NCBI GenBank assembly: GCA_020444545.1
Contig: JAHLKT010000001.1
Coordinates: 186,001 to 250,000, forward strand
Direction of reading: 5' to 3'
Length of the DNA stretch: 64,000 nucleotides
DNA from: Desulfarculaceae bacterium
Lineage (GTDB): Bacteria > Desulfobacterota > Desulfarculia > Desulfarculales > Desulfarculaceae
The notes below the pieces were generated by a model, which ran no database searches, had not been told where the DNA came from, and was given only the letters and a program-made list of their open reading frames with translations. Shown in pieces: positions 18,592 through 28,854 of this stretch; position 1 is the stretch's first letter; each line of letters begins with the position of its first letter. The position numbers were made by a program, and so were the translations under genes.

Positions 18592-19390
18592 CCTGCTGGC
18601 CCCCTTCTTCCAGATTCGCTGGCTGGACCTGGTGGACATCGGGGTGGTGGCCTTTGTGGTCTACAAGGTCATCCTCCTGGTCAAGGGCACCCGGGCCATG
18701 CAGATGCTCATGGGCCTGGGGGTGGTGCTGCTCACCATGGTCCTGGCCCGCCAGCTGCACCTGGTCACCATCCACTGGATCATCCAGTCCTTCCTGGCCT
18801 CCTTGATCCTGGTCATCATCATCCTGTTCCAGAGCGACATCCGCAAAGCCCTGGCCCGCATGGGCCGAGGCCCCATGCTGGCCGGAGGCCACGAGCAGGC
18901 CGCCGCCACCCTGGAGGAGGTGTCCCGCACCGCGGTCACCCTGGCCTCGCGCATGACCGGGGCGCTCATCGTGCTGGAGCGGCGCATCGGCCTGGCCGAC
19001 TACGTGGACACCGGGGTGCGCCTGGACGCCGTGGTCAGCCGCGAGCTGATGACCACCGTCTTCCACGTGAACACCCCCCTGCACGACGGGGCGGTGATCA
19101 TCAGCGGCAACCGCATCGTGGCCGCGCGCTGCGTGCTGCCCCTGTCCACCAGCTCCGACGGCAGCCGCCAGGTGGGCACCCGCCACCTGGCCGCCATGGG
19201 CCTCACCGAAGAGACCGACGCGGTGGCGGTGGTGGTCAGCGAGGAGCGGGGCCGGGTCAGCCTGGCCGTGGGCGGCCAGCTCACCCAGGACCTGGACGCG
19301 GTGGCCCTGCGCAACAAGCTCAACGAGCTTTTCCAGATCGGCCAGAAGCATTCGCGCCGGTTCTGGAAGCGGGAGCGCAAGAGTGCTTAG
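18581..19390 (+). CDS. cdaA: Diadenylate cyclase CdaA
   Basis: A 269-aa membrane enzyme making c-di-AMP from two ATP. Three hydrophobic segments occupy about residues 12-85, followed by the DisA_N domain with LHDGAVII (D168-G-A) and GTRHLAA (about 199-205). The usual RHR motif reads RHL here; the first Arg-His is kept. The GTG start overlaps folP by 11 bases and the stop overlaps cdaR by eight. The cdaA-cdaR-glmM order is the conserved arrangement first known from Firmicutes, which supports a CdaA rather than a DisA identity. Confidence 0.93.
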   Translation: MLTDLLAPFFQIRWLDLVDIGVVAFVVYKVILLVKGTRAMQMLMGLGVVLLTMVLARQLHLVTIHWIIQSFLASLILVIIILFQSDIRKALARMGRGPMLAGGHEQAAATLEEVSRTAVTLASRMTGALIVLERRIGLADYVDTGVRLDAVVSRELMTTVFHVNTPLHDGAVIISGNRIVAARCVLPLSTSSDGSRQVGTRHLAAMGLTEETDAVAVVVSEERGRVSLAVGGQLTQDLDAVALRNKLNELFQIGQKHSRRFWKRERKSA

Positions 19391-20075
19391 GTTCATCACC
19401 CGGAACTGGCAGCTCAAGCTGATCTCCCTGGGCATCGCGGTGTTCCTGTGGGCCCTGGTGGTGGGCCAGGAGAACGCCGAGGTCACGGTGCGCCTGCCGG
19501 TGGTGGTCACGGGCCTGGCCGCCGACATGGTGGTGGCCAACCAGGTGGCCAGCGAGGTGGAGCTTAGGCTCTACGGCCCCCAGAGCCTGGTCCGGCAGGT
19601 GGCCACCCGGCCCCAGGCCAAGCAGCTGGACCTGACCGGCATGGGCACCGGCGAGCACATCTTCCAGGTCTTGCCCGAGGACCTGAGCCTGCCGCCGGGG
19701 GTGGAGGTGGTGCGCATCAGCCCGGCGCGTCTCCGGCTGGTCATCGCCCACCGCTACAGCCGCAAGGCGGCGGTGCGCCCGGTGATCAAGGGCAACCCCG
19801 CCCCGGGCTTTGAGGTCCACGAGGTGGAGTTCAAGCCCGCCGATGTTACGGTGAGCGGCCTCAAGGCCGAGCTGACCGACCTGGACTGGATCTGGACCGT
19901 GCCTCTGGAGGTCACCGGCCTCAAGGAGACCACCACCCTCAAGGCCAATCTGCGCCCGCCGGACGGGCGGGCCATCCGGCTCATCCCCAACACGGTGCAG
20001 GCGGTGATCCACATCCGGCCTCGCCCGGGCAAGCCCGGCGCCGAGGCCCCGCCCGCCCCGGAGAAAAAAAAGTAA
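19383..20075 (+). CDS. cdaR: CdaR/YbbR-like regulator of diadenylate cyclase
   Basis: A 230-aa protein with one N-terminal membrane anchor (about residues 10-28, ending FLWALVVG) and two YbbR-type repeats outside the membrane (about 35-115 and 125-210). Each repeat has the pattern of a short beta domain ending near VEVVRISPARLRLVI or NTVQAVIHI. In Firmicutes CdaR binds CdaA and tunes its activity. Firmicute CdaR usually has four repeats, so this is a short version. The C-terminus is Pro/Ala/Lys-rich. Confidence 0.85.
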   Translation: MLRFITRNWQLKLISLGIAVFLWALVVGQENAEVTVRLPVVVTGLAADMVVANQVASEVELRLYGPQSLVRQVATRPQAKQLDLTGMGTGEHIFQVLPEDLSLPPGVEVVRISPARLRLVIAHRYSRKAAVRPVIKGNPAPGFEVHEVEFKPADVTVSGLKAELTDLDWIWTVPLEVTGLKETTTLKANLRPPDGRAIRLIPNTVQAVIHIRPRPGKPGAEAPPAPEKKK

Positions 20076-20088
20076 GGCCATAGCCGCC

Positions 20089-21471
<1,383 letters not shown>

Positions 21472-21473
21472 AA

Positions 21474-22241
21474 ATGTTGCTGGTCATCGACGTGGGCAAC
21501 ACCAACACGGTGATGGGGGTATTCTCCGACGAGAGGCTGGTGGCCGACTGGCGCATCCGCACCGAGCGGGAATGCACCCGCGACGAGTTGGGCGTGTTGT
21601 TCAGCAACCTGTTCGCGGCCAGCCCGGTGGCCATGGGCAGCATCGAGGGGGTGATCATCTCCACGGTGGTGCCTCCGCTGACCAGCACCTACGAGGGCTT
21701 CTGCCGCCGCTACTTCGGCCTGAGCCCCCTGCTGGTGGGCCCGGGCATCAAGACCGGGATGCCCATCCTCTACGACAACCCTCGCGAGGTGGGGGCCGAC
21801 CGCATCGTTAACGCGGTGGGGGCCTACGAGCAATGCAAGCAGGACCTGGTAGTGGTGGACTTCGGCACGGCCACCACCTTCGACTGCATCTCCGCCGCCG
21901 GGGAATATCTGGGCGGGGCCATCGCCCCGGGAGTGATGATCTCCTGCGAGGCCCTGTTCCAACGCGCCTCCAAGCTGCCCCGAGTGGAGATCTTCGCGCG
22001 GCCCAAGGCGGTGGTGGCCAAGGACACCATCGGCTCCATGAACGCGGGCATCATCTACGGCTACGCCGGGCTGGTGGACGGCCTGGTCAACGCCATCAAC
22101 GCCGAGCGCGGGGTGAAATGCAAGGTGATGGCCACCGGCGGCCTGGCCCCGGTCATCGCCGCCCACTCGTCCACCATCGAGTCGGTGGACGAGCTGTTGA
22201 CCCTCAAGGGCCTGCGCATCCTCTACCTGCGCAACCAATGA
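21474..22241 (+). CDS. coaX: Type III pantothenate kinase
   Basis: A 255-aa ASKHA-fold kinase performing the first CoA step. The phosphate-1 motif [12 protein letters not shown] is at residues 6-17, [13 protein letters not shown] near 106-118, [11 protein letters not shown] near 127, and GGAIAPGV with later [10 protein letters not shown]. Type III kinases are not inhibited by CoA in studied cases. It follows glmM by two bases and precedes the S66 peptidase by four, so it is probably in the same transcript. Confidence 0.95.
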   Translation: MLLVIDVGNTNTVMGVFSDERLVADWRIRTERECTRDELGVLFSNLFAASPVAMGSIEGVIISTVVPPLTSTYEGFCRRYFGLSPLLVGPGIKTGMPILYDNPREVGADRIVNAVGAYEQCKQDLVVVDFGTATTFDCISAAGEYLGGAIAPGVMISCEALFQRASKLPRVEIFARPKAVVAKDTIGSMNAGIIYGYAGLVDGLVNAINAERGVKCKVMATGGLAPVIAAHSSTIESVDELLTLKGLRILYLRNQ

Positions 22242-22245
22242 TCTC

Positions 22246-23151
22246 ATGATTAAGGCCGCTCCCCCCCGTTGGCCCCGGCCCGGCGCGCCTTTGGCCGTGG
22301 CCGCCCCGGCCGGGCGGGTGGAGCCCGCCGAGTTGGAGGCGGGCCTGGCCGTGTTGGCCGGGCTGGCCCCGGAGCGCGAGATCATCGCCGGGCCCCAGGT
22401 ATTGGCCGTGGACGGCTATCTGGCCGGGCCAGACGCCGACCGGGCCGCCCATTTGGGCGAGCTCTTGGCCGACGAGGCCTTTGGCGCGGTGATCGCGGCG
22501 CGGGGGGGCTTCGGCTGCTCCCGCCTGCTGCCTAGCTTGGACCTGGCCGCCCTGGCCGCGGCCCGGCCCTGTGTGCTGGGCTTTTCGGACCTTACCAGCC
22601 TGCTCAACGCCCTGGCCGCCCAAGGCCTGGTGGCCCTGCACGGGCCGGTGATCACCCAGCTACCCCGCCTGGACCAGGCCTCCTTGGACGATCTGGCCGC
22701 CCTGTTCAGCGGCCGCCCGGCCTGGCCCGCTGAGCTGCGCGGCGAAGCCCTGCGTCCCGGCAAAGCTTCCGGCCCGTTGCTGGGCGGCAACCTCACCCTG
22801 CTCTGCCATCTGCTGGGCACGCCCTGGTTCCCGGAGCTGAGCGGCGCGGTGCTCATCATCGAAGACATTGGCGAGGCCCCCTACCGCCTGGACCGCCTGC
22901 TCACTCAGCTGGAGCTGGCCGGGGCCCTGGCCTCGGTGGCCGGGGTGGCCGTGGGCCGCCTGAGCAACGGGGAGGCCGACCCGCCCGAGGCCCTGGAGGC
23001 GGTGGCCCGCCGCCTGGAGCCCCTGGGAGTGCCGGTGGTCAGGGGCCTGCCCGTGGGCCACGGCGCGGCCAACCGTCTGCTGCCCCTGGGCGCCATGGCC
23101 GAGATCGACGGCGCGGCCGGGACCCTCACCGTGGGGGTGGGCCTTGTCTGA
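22246..23151 (+). CDS. LD-carboxypeptidase (peptidase S66, LdcA/MccF family)
   Basis: A 301-aa cytoplasmic serine peptidase. Family catalytic residues are visible: nucleophile S114 in GFSDLT, E206 in IIEDIGE and H272 in VGHGAAN. ARGGFGCSRLLP near residue 86 is also typical. LdcA removes the terminal D-Ala from recycled tetrapeptides, giving the tripeptide that Mpl uses; mpl is the next gene but one. MccF-like self-immunity is the main alternative in this family, but the cell-wall context favours recycling. It overlaps the next gene by eight bases. Confidence 0.9.
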   Translation: MIKAAPPRWPRPGAPLAVAAPAGRVEPAELEAGLAVLAGLAPEREIIAGPQVLAVDGYLAGPDADRAAHLGELLADEAFGAVIAARGGFGCSRLLPSLDLAALAAARPCVLGFSDLTSLLNALAAQGLVALHGPVITQLPRLDQASLDDLAALFSGRPAWPAELRGEALRPGKASGPLLGGNLTLLCHLLGTPWFPELSGAVLIIEDIGEAPYRLDRLLTQLELAGALASVAGVAVGRLSNGEADPPEALEAVARRLEPLGVPVVRGLPVGHGAANRLLPLGAMAEIDGAAGTLTVGVGLV

Positions 23152-24169
23152 GGCGGCGCTGCGTGAAGCCCTGGAGCGGGGCGTGGCCTCGGGCGCGGCC
23201 CCGGCGGCGGTGCTGTTGCTCTGGGCCAATGGCGAGCCTCAACTGACCCTCGCGGCCGGCGAGGCCAGCGAGGACACCGTTTTCGACCTGGCCTCCCTGA
23301 CCAAGCCCCTGGCCGGGGCCCCCCTGGCCGTGGAGCTGGCCCGCGAGGGCGTGCTGGCCTGGGACGCCATCCTCTACGACCTCTGGGGCCAGGCGGTGCC
23401 CGAGGACAAGGACGAGATCACCCCGGGCCAGCTCCTGGCCCACGCCGCCGGCTTCCCGGCCTACCAGCCCTATTTCCAGGCCCTGGACAAGCAGCCTCCC
23501 GAGCTGCGCCGGGCCCTGCTGCGCTCCATGCTCATGAACGAGCCCCTGGCCCACGCGCCGGGCAGCCGCGCCCTGTACAGCGACCTGGGCTACCTGGCCC
23601 TGGGCCTCTTGCTGGAGCACGGCTTCACCACCGGCCTGGAGGAGCCGTTGGCCGCCTTGCAGGCCCGTTTGGGAGTGGAAGGCCCGCGCTATCTGCCCCT
23701 GGACCGTGCCCTGCCCTGGCCCCTGGAGCGCATCGCGCCCTGCGGCCCCTTGCCGGGCCGCCCCAAGATTCACGGCCAGGTGGAGGACGAGAACTGCTTC
23801 TCCCTGGGCGGAGTGGGGGCCCACGCCGGGCTCTTCGGCACCGCGCGCCAGGTGGCGGCCATGACCCAGGCCCTGGCCCACGACATGCCCGAGATATTCG
23901 CGCGCGACCAGGCCACCCCGGGCTCGGGCCGCACCTTCGGCTTCGACACCCCCAGCGGGCCGGACTCCCTGGCCGGGCCCAACGCGCCCCTGGGCACGGT
24001 GGGGCATTTGGGCTTCACCGGCTGCTCCTTGTGGTGGCACCCGGCCAGCGGGCGGGGGGTGGTGCTGCTCACCAACCGGGTGGCCTATGGCCGCGACAAC
24101 GACAAGATCAACCCGCTGCGCCGCGAGGTGCACGAGATCGCCTGGCGGGTGTTGGGAGAGACGGCGTGA
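23144..24169 (+). CDS. Serine hydrolase of the class C beta-lactamase family
   Basis: A 341-aa protein. The active-site SxxK is SLTK (S51-K54), the Tyr motif is YSD (145-147) in place of YxN, and GHLGFTGCSLWW near residue 290 corresponds to the third motif. There is no signal peptide at the TTG start, so it looks cytoplasmic, unlike AmpC. The family covers beta-lactamases, esterases and DD-peptidases, so substrate is open. Its position between an LD-carboxypeptidase and Mpl, overlapping both, suggests a muropeptide or related amide/ester substrate; this is inference. Confidence 0.87.
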   Translation: MSEAALREALERGVASGAAPAAVLLLWANGEPQLTLAAGEASEDTVFDLASLTKPLAGAPLAVELAREGVLAWDAILYDLWGQAVPEDKDEITPGQLLAHAAGFPAYQPYFQALDKQPPELRRALLRSMLMNEPLAHAPGSRALYSDLGYLALGLLLEHGFTTGLEEPLAALQARLGVEGPRYLPLDRALPWPLERIAPCGPLPGRPKIHGQVEDENCFSLGGVGAHAGLFGTARQVAAMTQALAHDMPEIFARDQATPGSGRTFGFDTPSGPDSLAGPNAPLGTVGHLGFTGCSLWWHPASGRGVVLLTNRVAYGRDNDKINPLRREVHEIAWRVLGETA

Positions 24170-25629
24170 TCCTCGATCCCGCGCTGAACCGCGCGCCGGA
24201 CAAGCCCAAGAGCGTTTATCTGATGGGCATCGGCGGGGTGGCCATGGGCGCCCTGGCCGCCGGGCTGGCCGCCCAGGGCCTGGAGGTGCGGGGCTCGGAC
24301 CGGCCGCTCTACCCGCCTATGAGCACCTTCCTGGCCGAGCGCGGCGTGCCCGTGGCCTCGGGCTTCGACCCGGCCAACCTGGAGCCCGCGCCCGAGGTGG
24401 TGATCGTGGGCAACGTGATCCGGGCCGACAACCCGGAGGTGGCCCGTTTGGCCCAGATGGGCCTGCCCTATCTGTCGCTGCCCCAGGCCCTGGCCCAGTG
24501 GTTCATCCGCGAGCGCATCTCCCTGGTGGCGGCAGGCACCCACGGCAAGACCACCACCACCGCCCTGTTGGCCAGCGCCCTGCTGCGGGCCAAGCTGGAC
24601 CCCGGCTTCATGGTGGGGGGCATCATGCGCGAGGGCGGGCAAAACTTCCGCGACGGGGCGGGGCCCCACTTCGCGGTGGAGGGCGACGAGTACGACACTG
24701 CGTTCTTTGACAAGCGGCCCAAGTTCGTGCACTACCGCCCCAAGGTGGCCATCCTGAGCAGCCTGGAGTTCGACCACGCGGACATCTACCCGGACCTGGC
24801 GGCCATTGAGGCGGCCTTTGACATGCTGGTGGAGCGCATCCCCCAGGACGGCACCCTGGTGGCCTGGGGCGAGAGCCAGGCAGTGATGGCCCGCGCGGCC
24901 CAGGCGGCCTGCACCGTGCAGACCTATGGCCGGGGGCCGGGTTGGGACTGGTCGCTGATGGGCGTGGAGCCCGCCGAGAGCGGCGGGGCCCAGCTGCGCC
25001 TGCGGGGGCCCCAGGGCTGGGAGCTGAACTTCGCCTCGCCCCTGGCCGGCGAGCACAACGCCCTCAACACGGCGGCCGCCGTGGCCGCGCTCAGCGCGGG
25101 CGGCCTGGAACCGGCCCAGGCGGCCGGGCTCATGGCCGGCTTCGGCGGGGTCAAGCGCCGCCAGGAGGTGCGGGGCGTGGCCGGGGGCGTGGTGGTGGTG
25201 GATGACTTCGCGCACCACCCCACCGCCGTGGCCGAGACCACCAAGGCGGTGGCCCGCTACGGCCTGCCCGGCTGGCGGCCGGGCGCGGGGCGCTTGGTGG
25301 CGGTGTTCGAGCCGCGCACCAACACCAGCAAGACCAAACGCTTTCAGGATGAGTACGCCGGGGCCTTCGGCGCGGCGGACGTGGTTCTGCTGCGCGAGCC
25401 ACCCGGCGTGGAGGAGCTGCCCCCCGAAGAGCGCTTCAGTAGCGCCCGCCTGGCAGATGAACTCAGCGCCCGGGGCGTGCCCGCCCAGGCCTTTGCCGAC
25501 AGCGACGCCCTGCTGGCCGGCCTGCTCGACGAGCTCAAGCCCGGCGACCTGTGCCTGGTCATGTCCAACGGCGGCTTCGACAACCTGCACGCCCGCCTGT
25601 TGGAGGGGCTGAAGCAGCGCGAGGCCTAG
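24166..25629 (+). CDS. mpl: UDP-N-acetylmuramate:L-Ala-gamma-D-Glu-meso-DAP ligase
   Basis: A 487-aa Mur ligase that attaches the recycled tripeptide to UDP-MurNAc. MGIGGVAMGALA (about 19-30) and the ATP loop GTHGKTTT (124-131) are general. EGDEYDTAFFDKRPKFVHY is the block that separates Mpl from MurC. DDFAHHPTAVAET near residue 345 is also typical. The GTG start overlaps the preceding stop (GTGA). It ends the plus-strand salvage run, and structured repeats follow directly. Confidence 0.95.
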   Translation: MILDPALNRAPDKPKSVYLMGIGGVAMGALAAGLAAQGLEVRGSDRPLYPPMSTFLAERGVPVASGFDPANLEPAPEVVIVGNVIRADNPEVARLAQMGLPYLSLPQALAQWFIRERISLVAAGTHGKTTTTALLASALLRAKLDPGFMVGGIMREGGQNFRDGAGPHFAVEGDEYDTAFFDKRPKFVHYRPKVAILSSLEFDHADIYPDLAAIEAAFDMLVERIPQDGTLVAWGESQAVMARAAQAACTVQTYGRGPGWDWSLMGVEPAESGGAQLRLRGPQGWELNFASPLAGEHNALNTAAAVAALSAGGLEPAQAAGLMAGFGGVKRRQEVRGVAGGVVVVDDFAHHPTAVAETTKAVARYGLPGWRPGAGRLVAVFEPRTNTSKTKRFQDEYAGAFGAADVVLLREPPGVEELPPEERFSSARLADELSARGVPAQAFADSDALLAGLLDELKPGDLCLVMSNGGFDNLHARLLEGLKQREA

Positions 25630-25635
25630 CCGCGT

Positions 25636-25696
25636 TTCTTGTGGCTTTCGCTGGCGCTCAGCCACCCCGATAGCAGAGCTAGCGGGGCCAGCAGAA
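25636..25696 (+). repeat. Dual-hairpin repeat, copy 1 (after mpl)
   Basis: TTCTTGT leads into hairpin 1, GTGGCT (25641-25646)/AGCCAC (25660-25665), and then hairpin 2, CCCCGATAGC (25665-25674)/GCTAGCGGGG (25678-25687), with loop AGA. Hairpin 2 has one A-G mismatch in ten. CAGCAG follows. It begins about ten bases after the mpl stop. Related copies are at 44284-44340 and 44638-44695. No T-run follows, so it is not a standard terminator. Confidence 0.75.
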
Positions 25697-25719
25697 TAAT
25701 CTCTCATCGAATACGACTG

Positions 25720-25861
25720 TCATTGCGAGCCGCCCAACGGCGAAGCAATCTCTGCCCGTAGCGGATGACCTTCTCCGGTTGCGACGCCGGCGAACATCCC
25801 AGGCGCCTGCTGCCGAGCAGAGATTGCCGCGTCGCGGCCAGGAGGCCGCTCCTCGCAATGA
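25720..25861. repeat. CATTGCGAG-type inverted-repeat element, full copy
   Basis: The 142-bp unit ends in TCATTGCGAG (25720-25729) and CTCGCAATGA (25852-25861), a perfect 10-bp inverted pair. A second perfect 11-bp pair, GCAATCTCTGC (25745-25755) and GCAGAGATTGC (25817-25827), is nested inside. Repeats with CATTGCGAG...GCAATCTC are, as far as I know, common in intergenic DNA of many bacteria. There is no coding content. Confidence 0.8.
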
Positions 25862-25887
25862 GAAAATTTTCAGATGAGGTGTGATTC

Positions 25888-26943
25888 TCAGGCCGCGCCC
25901 TGATTATCGGCCAGGACCGCGCGCAGCACGCTCAGGTCCGGCGGCAGGGGGGCCAGGCCCTGCTTGAGGCGCACGATGCGCCGGGCGCGCTCGGCCACCA
26001 ACTCCGGGTCGATCTCCCCGGCCATGACCAGGGCGGTGAGCTTGTCCAGCCCGGCCAGGGCCAACTCCGGCTTGGAGCACATCAGGATGATGTCGTTGCC
26101 CGCCATATAGGCCTGAACCACCGCGTCCTCCGGGGCCATGCCCCCGGCCACCGCGCCCATCTCCAGGTCGTCGCTGATCACCAGGCCCTCATAGCCCAGC
26201 TCGCCGCGCAGCAGGCCTTGGATCACCGTGGGCGAGAGCGAAGCCGGATGTTCGGGGTCCAGGGACTCATAGACCGCGTGGCAGATCATCACTCCGGCCA
26301 CCCCGGCCTGGGATGCCGCCGCGAAGGGCGGCAACTCCACCGCCTCCAGCTCCACCCGGCTGAGATTCACCACGGGCCGCACCTTGTGGGTGTCCAGGGT
26401 GGTGCGCCCCAGGCCTGGGAAGTGCTTGGCGCAGGCCAGGCAGCCCTCGGCCTGCATGCCCTGGATAAAGGCCGCGCCCAAACGGCCCACCCGCTCAGGG
26501 TCGGCCCCCAGGCTGCGGCGGGCCATGATGCCGCCTTCCAGGGCGTGCACGTCCATCACCGGGGCCATGTCCCAGTTGAAACCCGCGGCCACCAGCTCGC
26601 GGCCCAGGCGCGCGCCGTGGGCCCTGAGCGCCGCTTCGTCGGCATCGCCCAAGGCGGCCAGGTCCGGGCCGTCGCTGAAGGGTTCGTGCAAGCGGGCCAC
26701 GCTGCCCCCCTCCTGGTCCACCAGCATGAGCAAGGAGGGGCGGTCCGCCTCGGAGGCCGCGCGCCGGAGATCATAGCAGAGCCGCCACACCTGGGCGGGC
26801 GACTCCACGTTGCGCGCGAAAAGGATCACCCCGCCCAGGCCCCGCCCGGCCACCAACTCCAGTTCCTCGGGCCCGGCCTCGGGGCCGGGGATGCCCACCA
26901 CCAGCGACTGGGCCAGGGTGTTTTGCACCACCTGTCGGTTCAT
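25888..26943 (-). CDS. nagZ: Beta-N-acetylhexosaminidase (GH3), NagZ type
   Basis: A 351-aa single-domain GH3 enzyme that releases GlcNAc from GlcNAc-anhydroMurNAc-peptides in the cytoplasm. LMLVDQEGGSVARL (near residue 73), KHFPGLGRTTLDTH (from K173, with the catalytic loop His) and the nucleophile Asp in VISDDLEMG (about 258) are the family landmarks. The usual KHFPGHG reads KHFPGLG here. The ATG at 26943 has GGGAG eight bases upstream; upstream in-frame codons are a shadow of the lipoprotein gene. It overlaps that gene by ATGA. No signal peptide is seen. Confidence 0.93.
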   Translation of the reverse strand: MNRQVVQNTLAQSLVVGIPGPEAGPEELELVAGRGLGGVILFARNVESPAQVWRLCYDLRRAASEADRPSLLMLVDQEGGSVARLHEPFSDGPDLAALGDADEAALRAHGARLGRELVAAGFNWDMAPVMDVHALEGGIMARRSLGADPERVGRLGAAFIQGMQAEGCLACAKHFPGLGRTTLDTHKVRPVVNLSRVELEAVELPPFAAASQAGVAGVMICHAVYESLDPEHPASLSPTVIQGLLRGELGYEGLVISDDLEMGAVAGGMAPEDAVVQAYMAGNDIILMCSKPELALAGLDKLTALVMAGEIDPELVAERARRIVRLKQGLAPLPPDLSVLRAVLADNQGAA

Positions 26944-27788
26944 GGCTTGGCTCCCGCCGGGGATGCGCTCCCGGGCTTGGCGTCCTTGTCCTTGCCCTCC
27001 GGGGCCTTGTCCGCCGGGGCCGGCTCCTCGAACCACTTGCTCTCCACCTTGTGCACGTTTTCGGCCTTGAAGCGCACCGAGCCCTTGAAGTCGGCCCGGA
27101 AGATCAGGGTGTGGCGCACCTTGGCGTTGGCCAAAAGGGCCAGGGGCACCCGCCACTGCACCCGGCCCGCCTTGGCGTCCACCGTGGGCTCCACCCGTTG
27201 GCCCGCGATGTTGATGCCCCAGGCCTTGAGTATCTTGCCCGGCACCACCCAGGTCATGCCCACGTAGCGGCCGGCCAGGCTGGCGGCCAGAAGCTCCTGG
27301 GCCTGGGCGGCGGCCGGGTCCTCGGCCTGCCGGGGCGCGGCGCCGGGGGGCAGGCGGTCGTCCAGCTCGGTGCCCAGGGGCTGGTCGCGGTCCGGGCGGT
27401 CGCCCTCCAGGGAGCGCAGCCAGCCGGTGAGGCGGTAGGTGTCGTCGCCAATGCCGACGAGCCCCATGTCGATGCGCTCCAGCTTGAAGCGCACCCGCTG
27501 GGTCTTGAGCTGGTCCAGGAGGCCGAAGGCCGCGGCTTGCACCAGGTCCACCACGCCGGGCCCGGCCGCCTTGCGGATGAGCTGGGGTTCCGGGGCCAGT
27601 ATCTCCTCCGGCCCGGCCTTGAACTGGGAAGCCAGGCCCTCGGGAAGCTGGAGGGTGGCGCTGAAAAAGCCGCCGCCCTCGGGCGTTATCACCAGCTCCA
27701 GGTCATAATCGAAGCACCCCGGCAAAAACAGGGCCAGGGAGAGGATCAGGGCGGCCAGCAGCCGGGCGAGGCGAAGGGACAAGAGCAT
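26940..27788 (-). CDS. Putative lipoprotein of unknown function
   Basis: About 282 aa. A basic start, a hydrophobic run and a lipobox LPGC around residue 25 indicate an outer- or inner-membrane lipoprotein, with the mature protein beginning CFDYDLELVITPEGGG. The mature part looks beta-rich, with a long-range pattern resembling LppM/DUF3153-type lipoproteins, but I cannot assign it. The last 35 residues are Lys/Pro/Ala-rich. Starts: ATG 27788 has GGAGG directly against it; TTG 27782 gives a better six-base spacing. It is translationally coupled to nagZ, which implies a wall-related role. Confidence 0.75.
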   Translation of the reverse strand: MLLSLRLARLLAALILSLALFLPGCFDYDLELVITPEGGGFFSATLQLPEGLASQFKAGPEEILAPEPQLIRKAAGPGVVDLVQAAAFGLLDQLKTQRVRFKLERIDMGLVGIGDDTYRLTGWLRSLEGDRPDRDQPLGTELDDRLPPGAAPRQAEDPAAAQAQELLAASLAGRYVGMTWVVPGKILKAWGINIAGQRVEPTVDAKAGRVQWRVPLALLANAKVRHTLIFRADFKGSVRFKAENVHKVESKWFEEPAPADKAPEGKDKDAKPGSASPAGAKP

Positions 27789-27906
27789 CCTCCAGGTAGG
27801 GCTTATCAGAGGATTACCCGCCCCGGGGCTTGGGGTCAAGCCCGTGGGGTTGGTGGCCGCGCTGGCCCTATGTTAATCTTGGCGGCAACCTGGTAAGGAG
27901 TCGCCC

Positions 27907-28854
27907 ATGCGGGCCATGATCCTGGCCGCCGGGCTGGGCACCCGGATGCGGCCGCTGACCGACAAACGCCCCAAGTGCCTGATGCCGGTGATGAACCGGC
28001 CCTTGCTCGGCCTGTGGCTGGAGCGCATGGCCGCGTGGGGCGTGGAACGGGCGGTGGTCAACACCCACTACCTGGCCCCCATGGTGGAGAGGTGGCTGGC
28101 GGAACAGGGCGACAACGGCCTGGAGGTGGTGGAAAGCCACGAGCCGGTGATCCTGGGCACCGGCGGCGGCCTGGTGGCCGCGCGGGATGCCCTGGGGAAC
28201 CACCCCTTCTTGCTGGCCAACTCCGACGTGCTGGCCACGGCCCGGCTCCCCCTGCTCATTGAGCGCCTGGAGGCGAGCGGGGCCCTGGCGGTCCTGGGCC
28301 TGATAGACCGGCCGGAGATAAACACCGTGGCCCTGGACCAGGGGCTGGGGGTGCTGGGCTTCAAGGGCGACGCGGGCCTGCCCGGCGACGCCCGCTGGCT
28401 CACCTACTCCGGCCTGGCGGCCATCCACCCCCGGCTGCTGGACTATCTGCCCGGCGAGGGCTACTCCACTCTGGTGGAGGGAGTGCGCGCCGCCCTGGCC
28501 GTGGGCGGCCTGGTGCTGGGCCAGCGGCTGGAAGGCTTTTGGGACGATTTGGGCGCGCCGGAGCGCTATTGGGAGCTGCACCGCACCCTGTTCGAGGCCC
28601 CGCCTCCCGGCCTGGAGGCCCTGGCCCCGGAAGGGCGGCTGGTGCTGGCCCCGGGGGCGGAGATCAGCCCCGAGGCCGAGGTGGACGGTTTCGCGGTGCT
28701 GGGGCCGGGCGCGGTGGTGGCCGCCGGGGCGCGGCTCAAGGACTCGTTGCTCCTGCCCGGGGCACGGATTTTGCCCGGGGCCGAGGTGAGCAAGGCGGTG
28801 TTGGGAGACGGTTTCGCGGCCTCGGGCCGCTTGCAAGGTGGAGCCCATGCCTGA
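27907..28854 (+). CDS. MurU-like sugar-1-phosphate nucleotidyltransferase
   Basis: A 315-aa protein. The N-terminal nucleotidyltransferase domain has MILAAGLGTRMRPLTDKRPK (4-23), LGTGGGL near 80 and NSD near 102. It resembles MurU, which makes UDP-MurNAc from MurNAc-1-P, and is followed by an AmgK-like kinase with an eight-base overlap, the same pairing as in Pseudomonas. Unlike Pseudomonas MurU (about 224 aa), this one adds residues ~245-310 of hexapeptide-like repeats (VLGPGAVVAAGARL), a probable left-handed beta-helix. A hexose-1-P guanylyl/thymidylyltransferase is the alternative. Confidence 0.8.
   Translation: MRAMILAAGLGTRMRPLTDKRPKCLMPVMNRPLLGLWLERMAAWGVERAVVNTHYLAPMVERWLAEQGDNGLEVVESHEPVILGTGGGLVAARDALGNHPFLLANSDVLATARLPLLIERLEASGALAVLGLIDRPEINTVALDQGLGVLGFKGDAGLPGDARWLTYSGLAAIHPRLLDYLPGEGYSTLVEGVRAALAVGGLVLGQRLEGFWDDLGAPERYWELHRTLFEAPPPGLEALAPEGRLVLAPGAEISPEAEVDGFAVLGPGAVVAAGARLKDSLLLPGARILPGAEVSKAVLGDGFAASGRLQGGAHA

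Noticed and set aside
25636-25696. Dual-hairpin repeats as ordinary intrinsic terminators
   Set aside because: No T-run follows in either direction: plus-strand reading gives CAGCAG or an A-run, and minus-strand reading ends in A-rich sequence.
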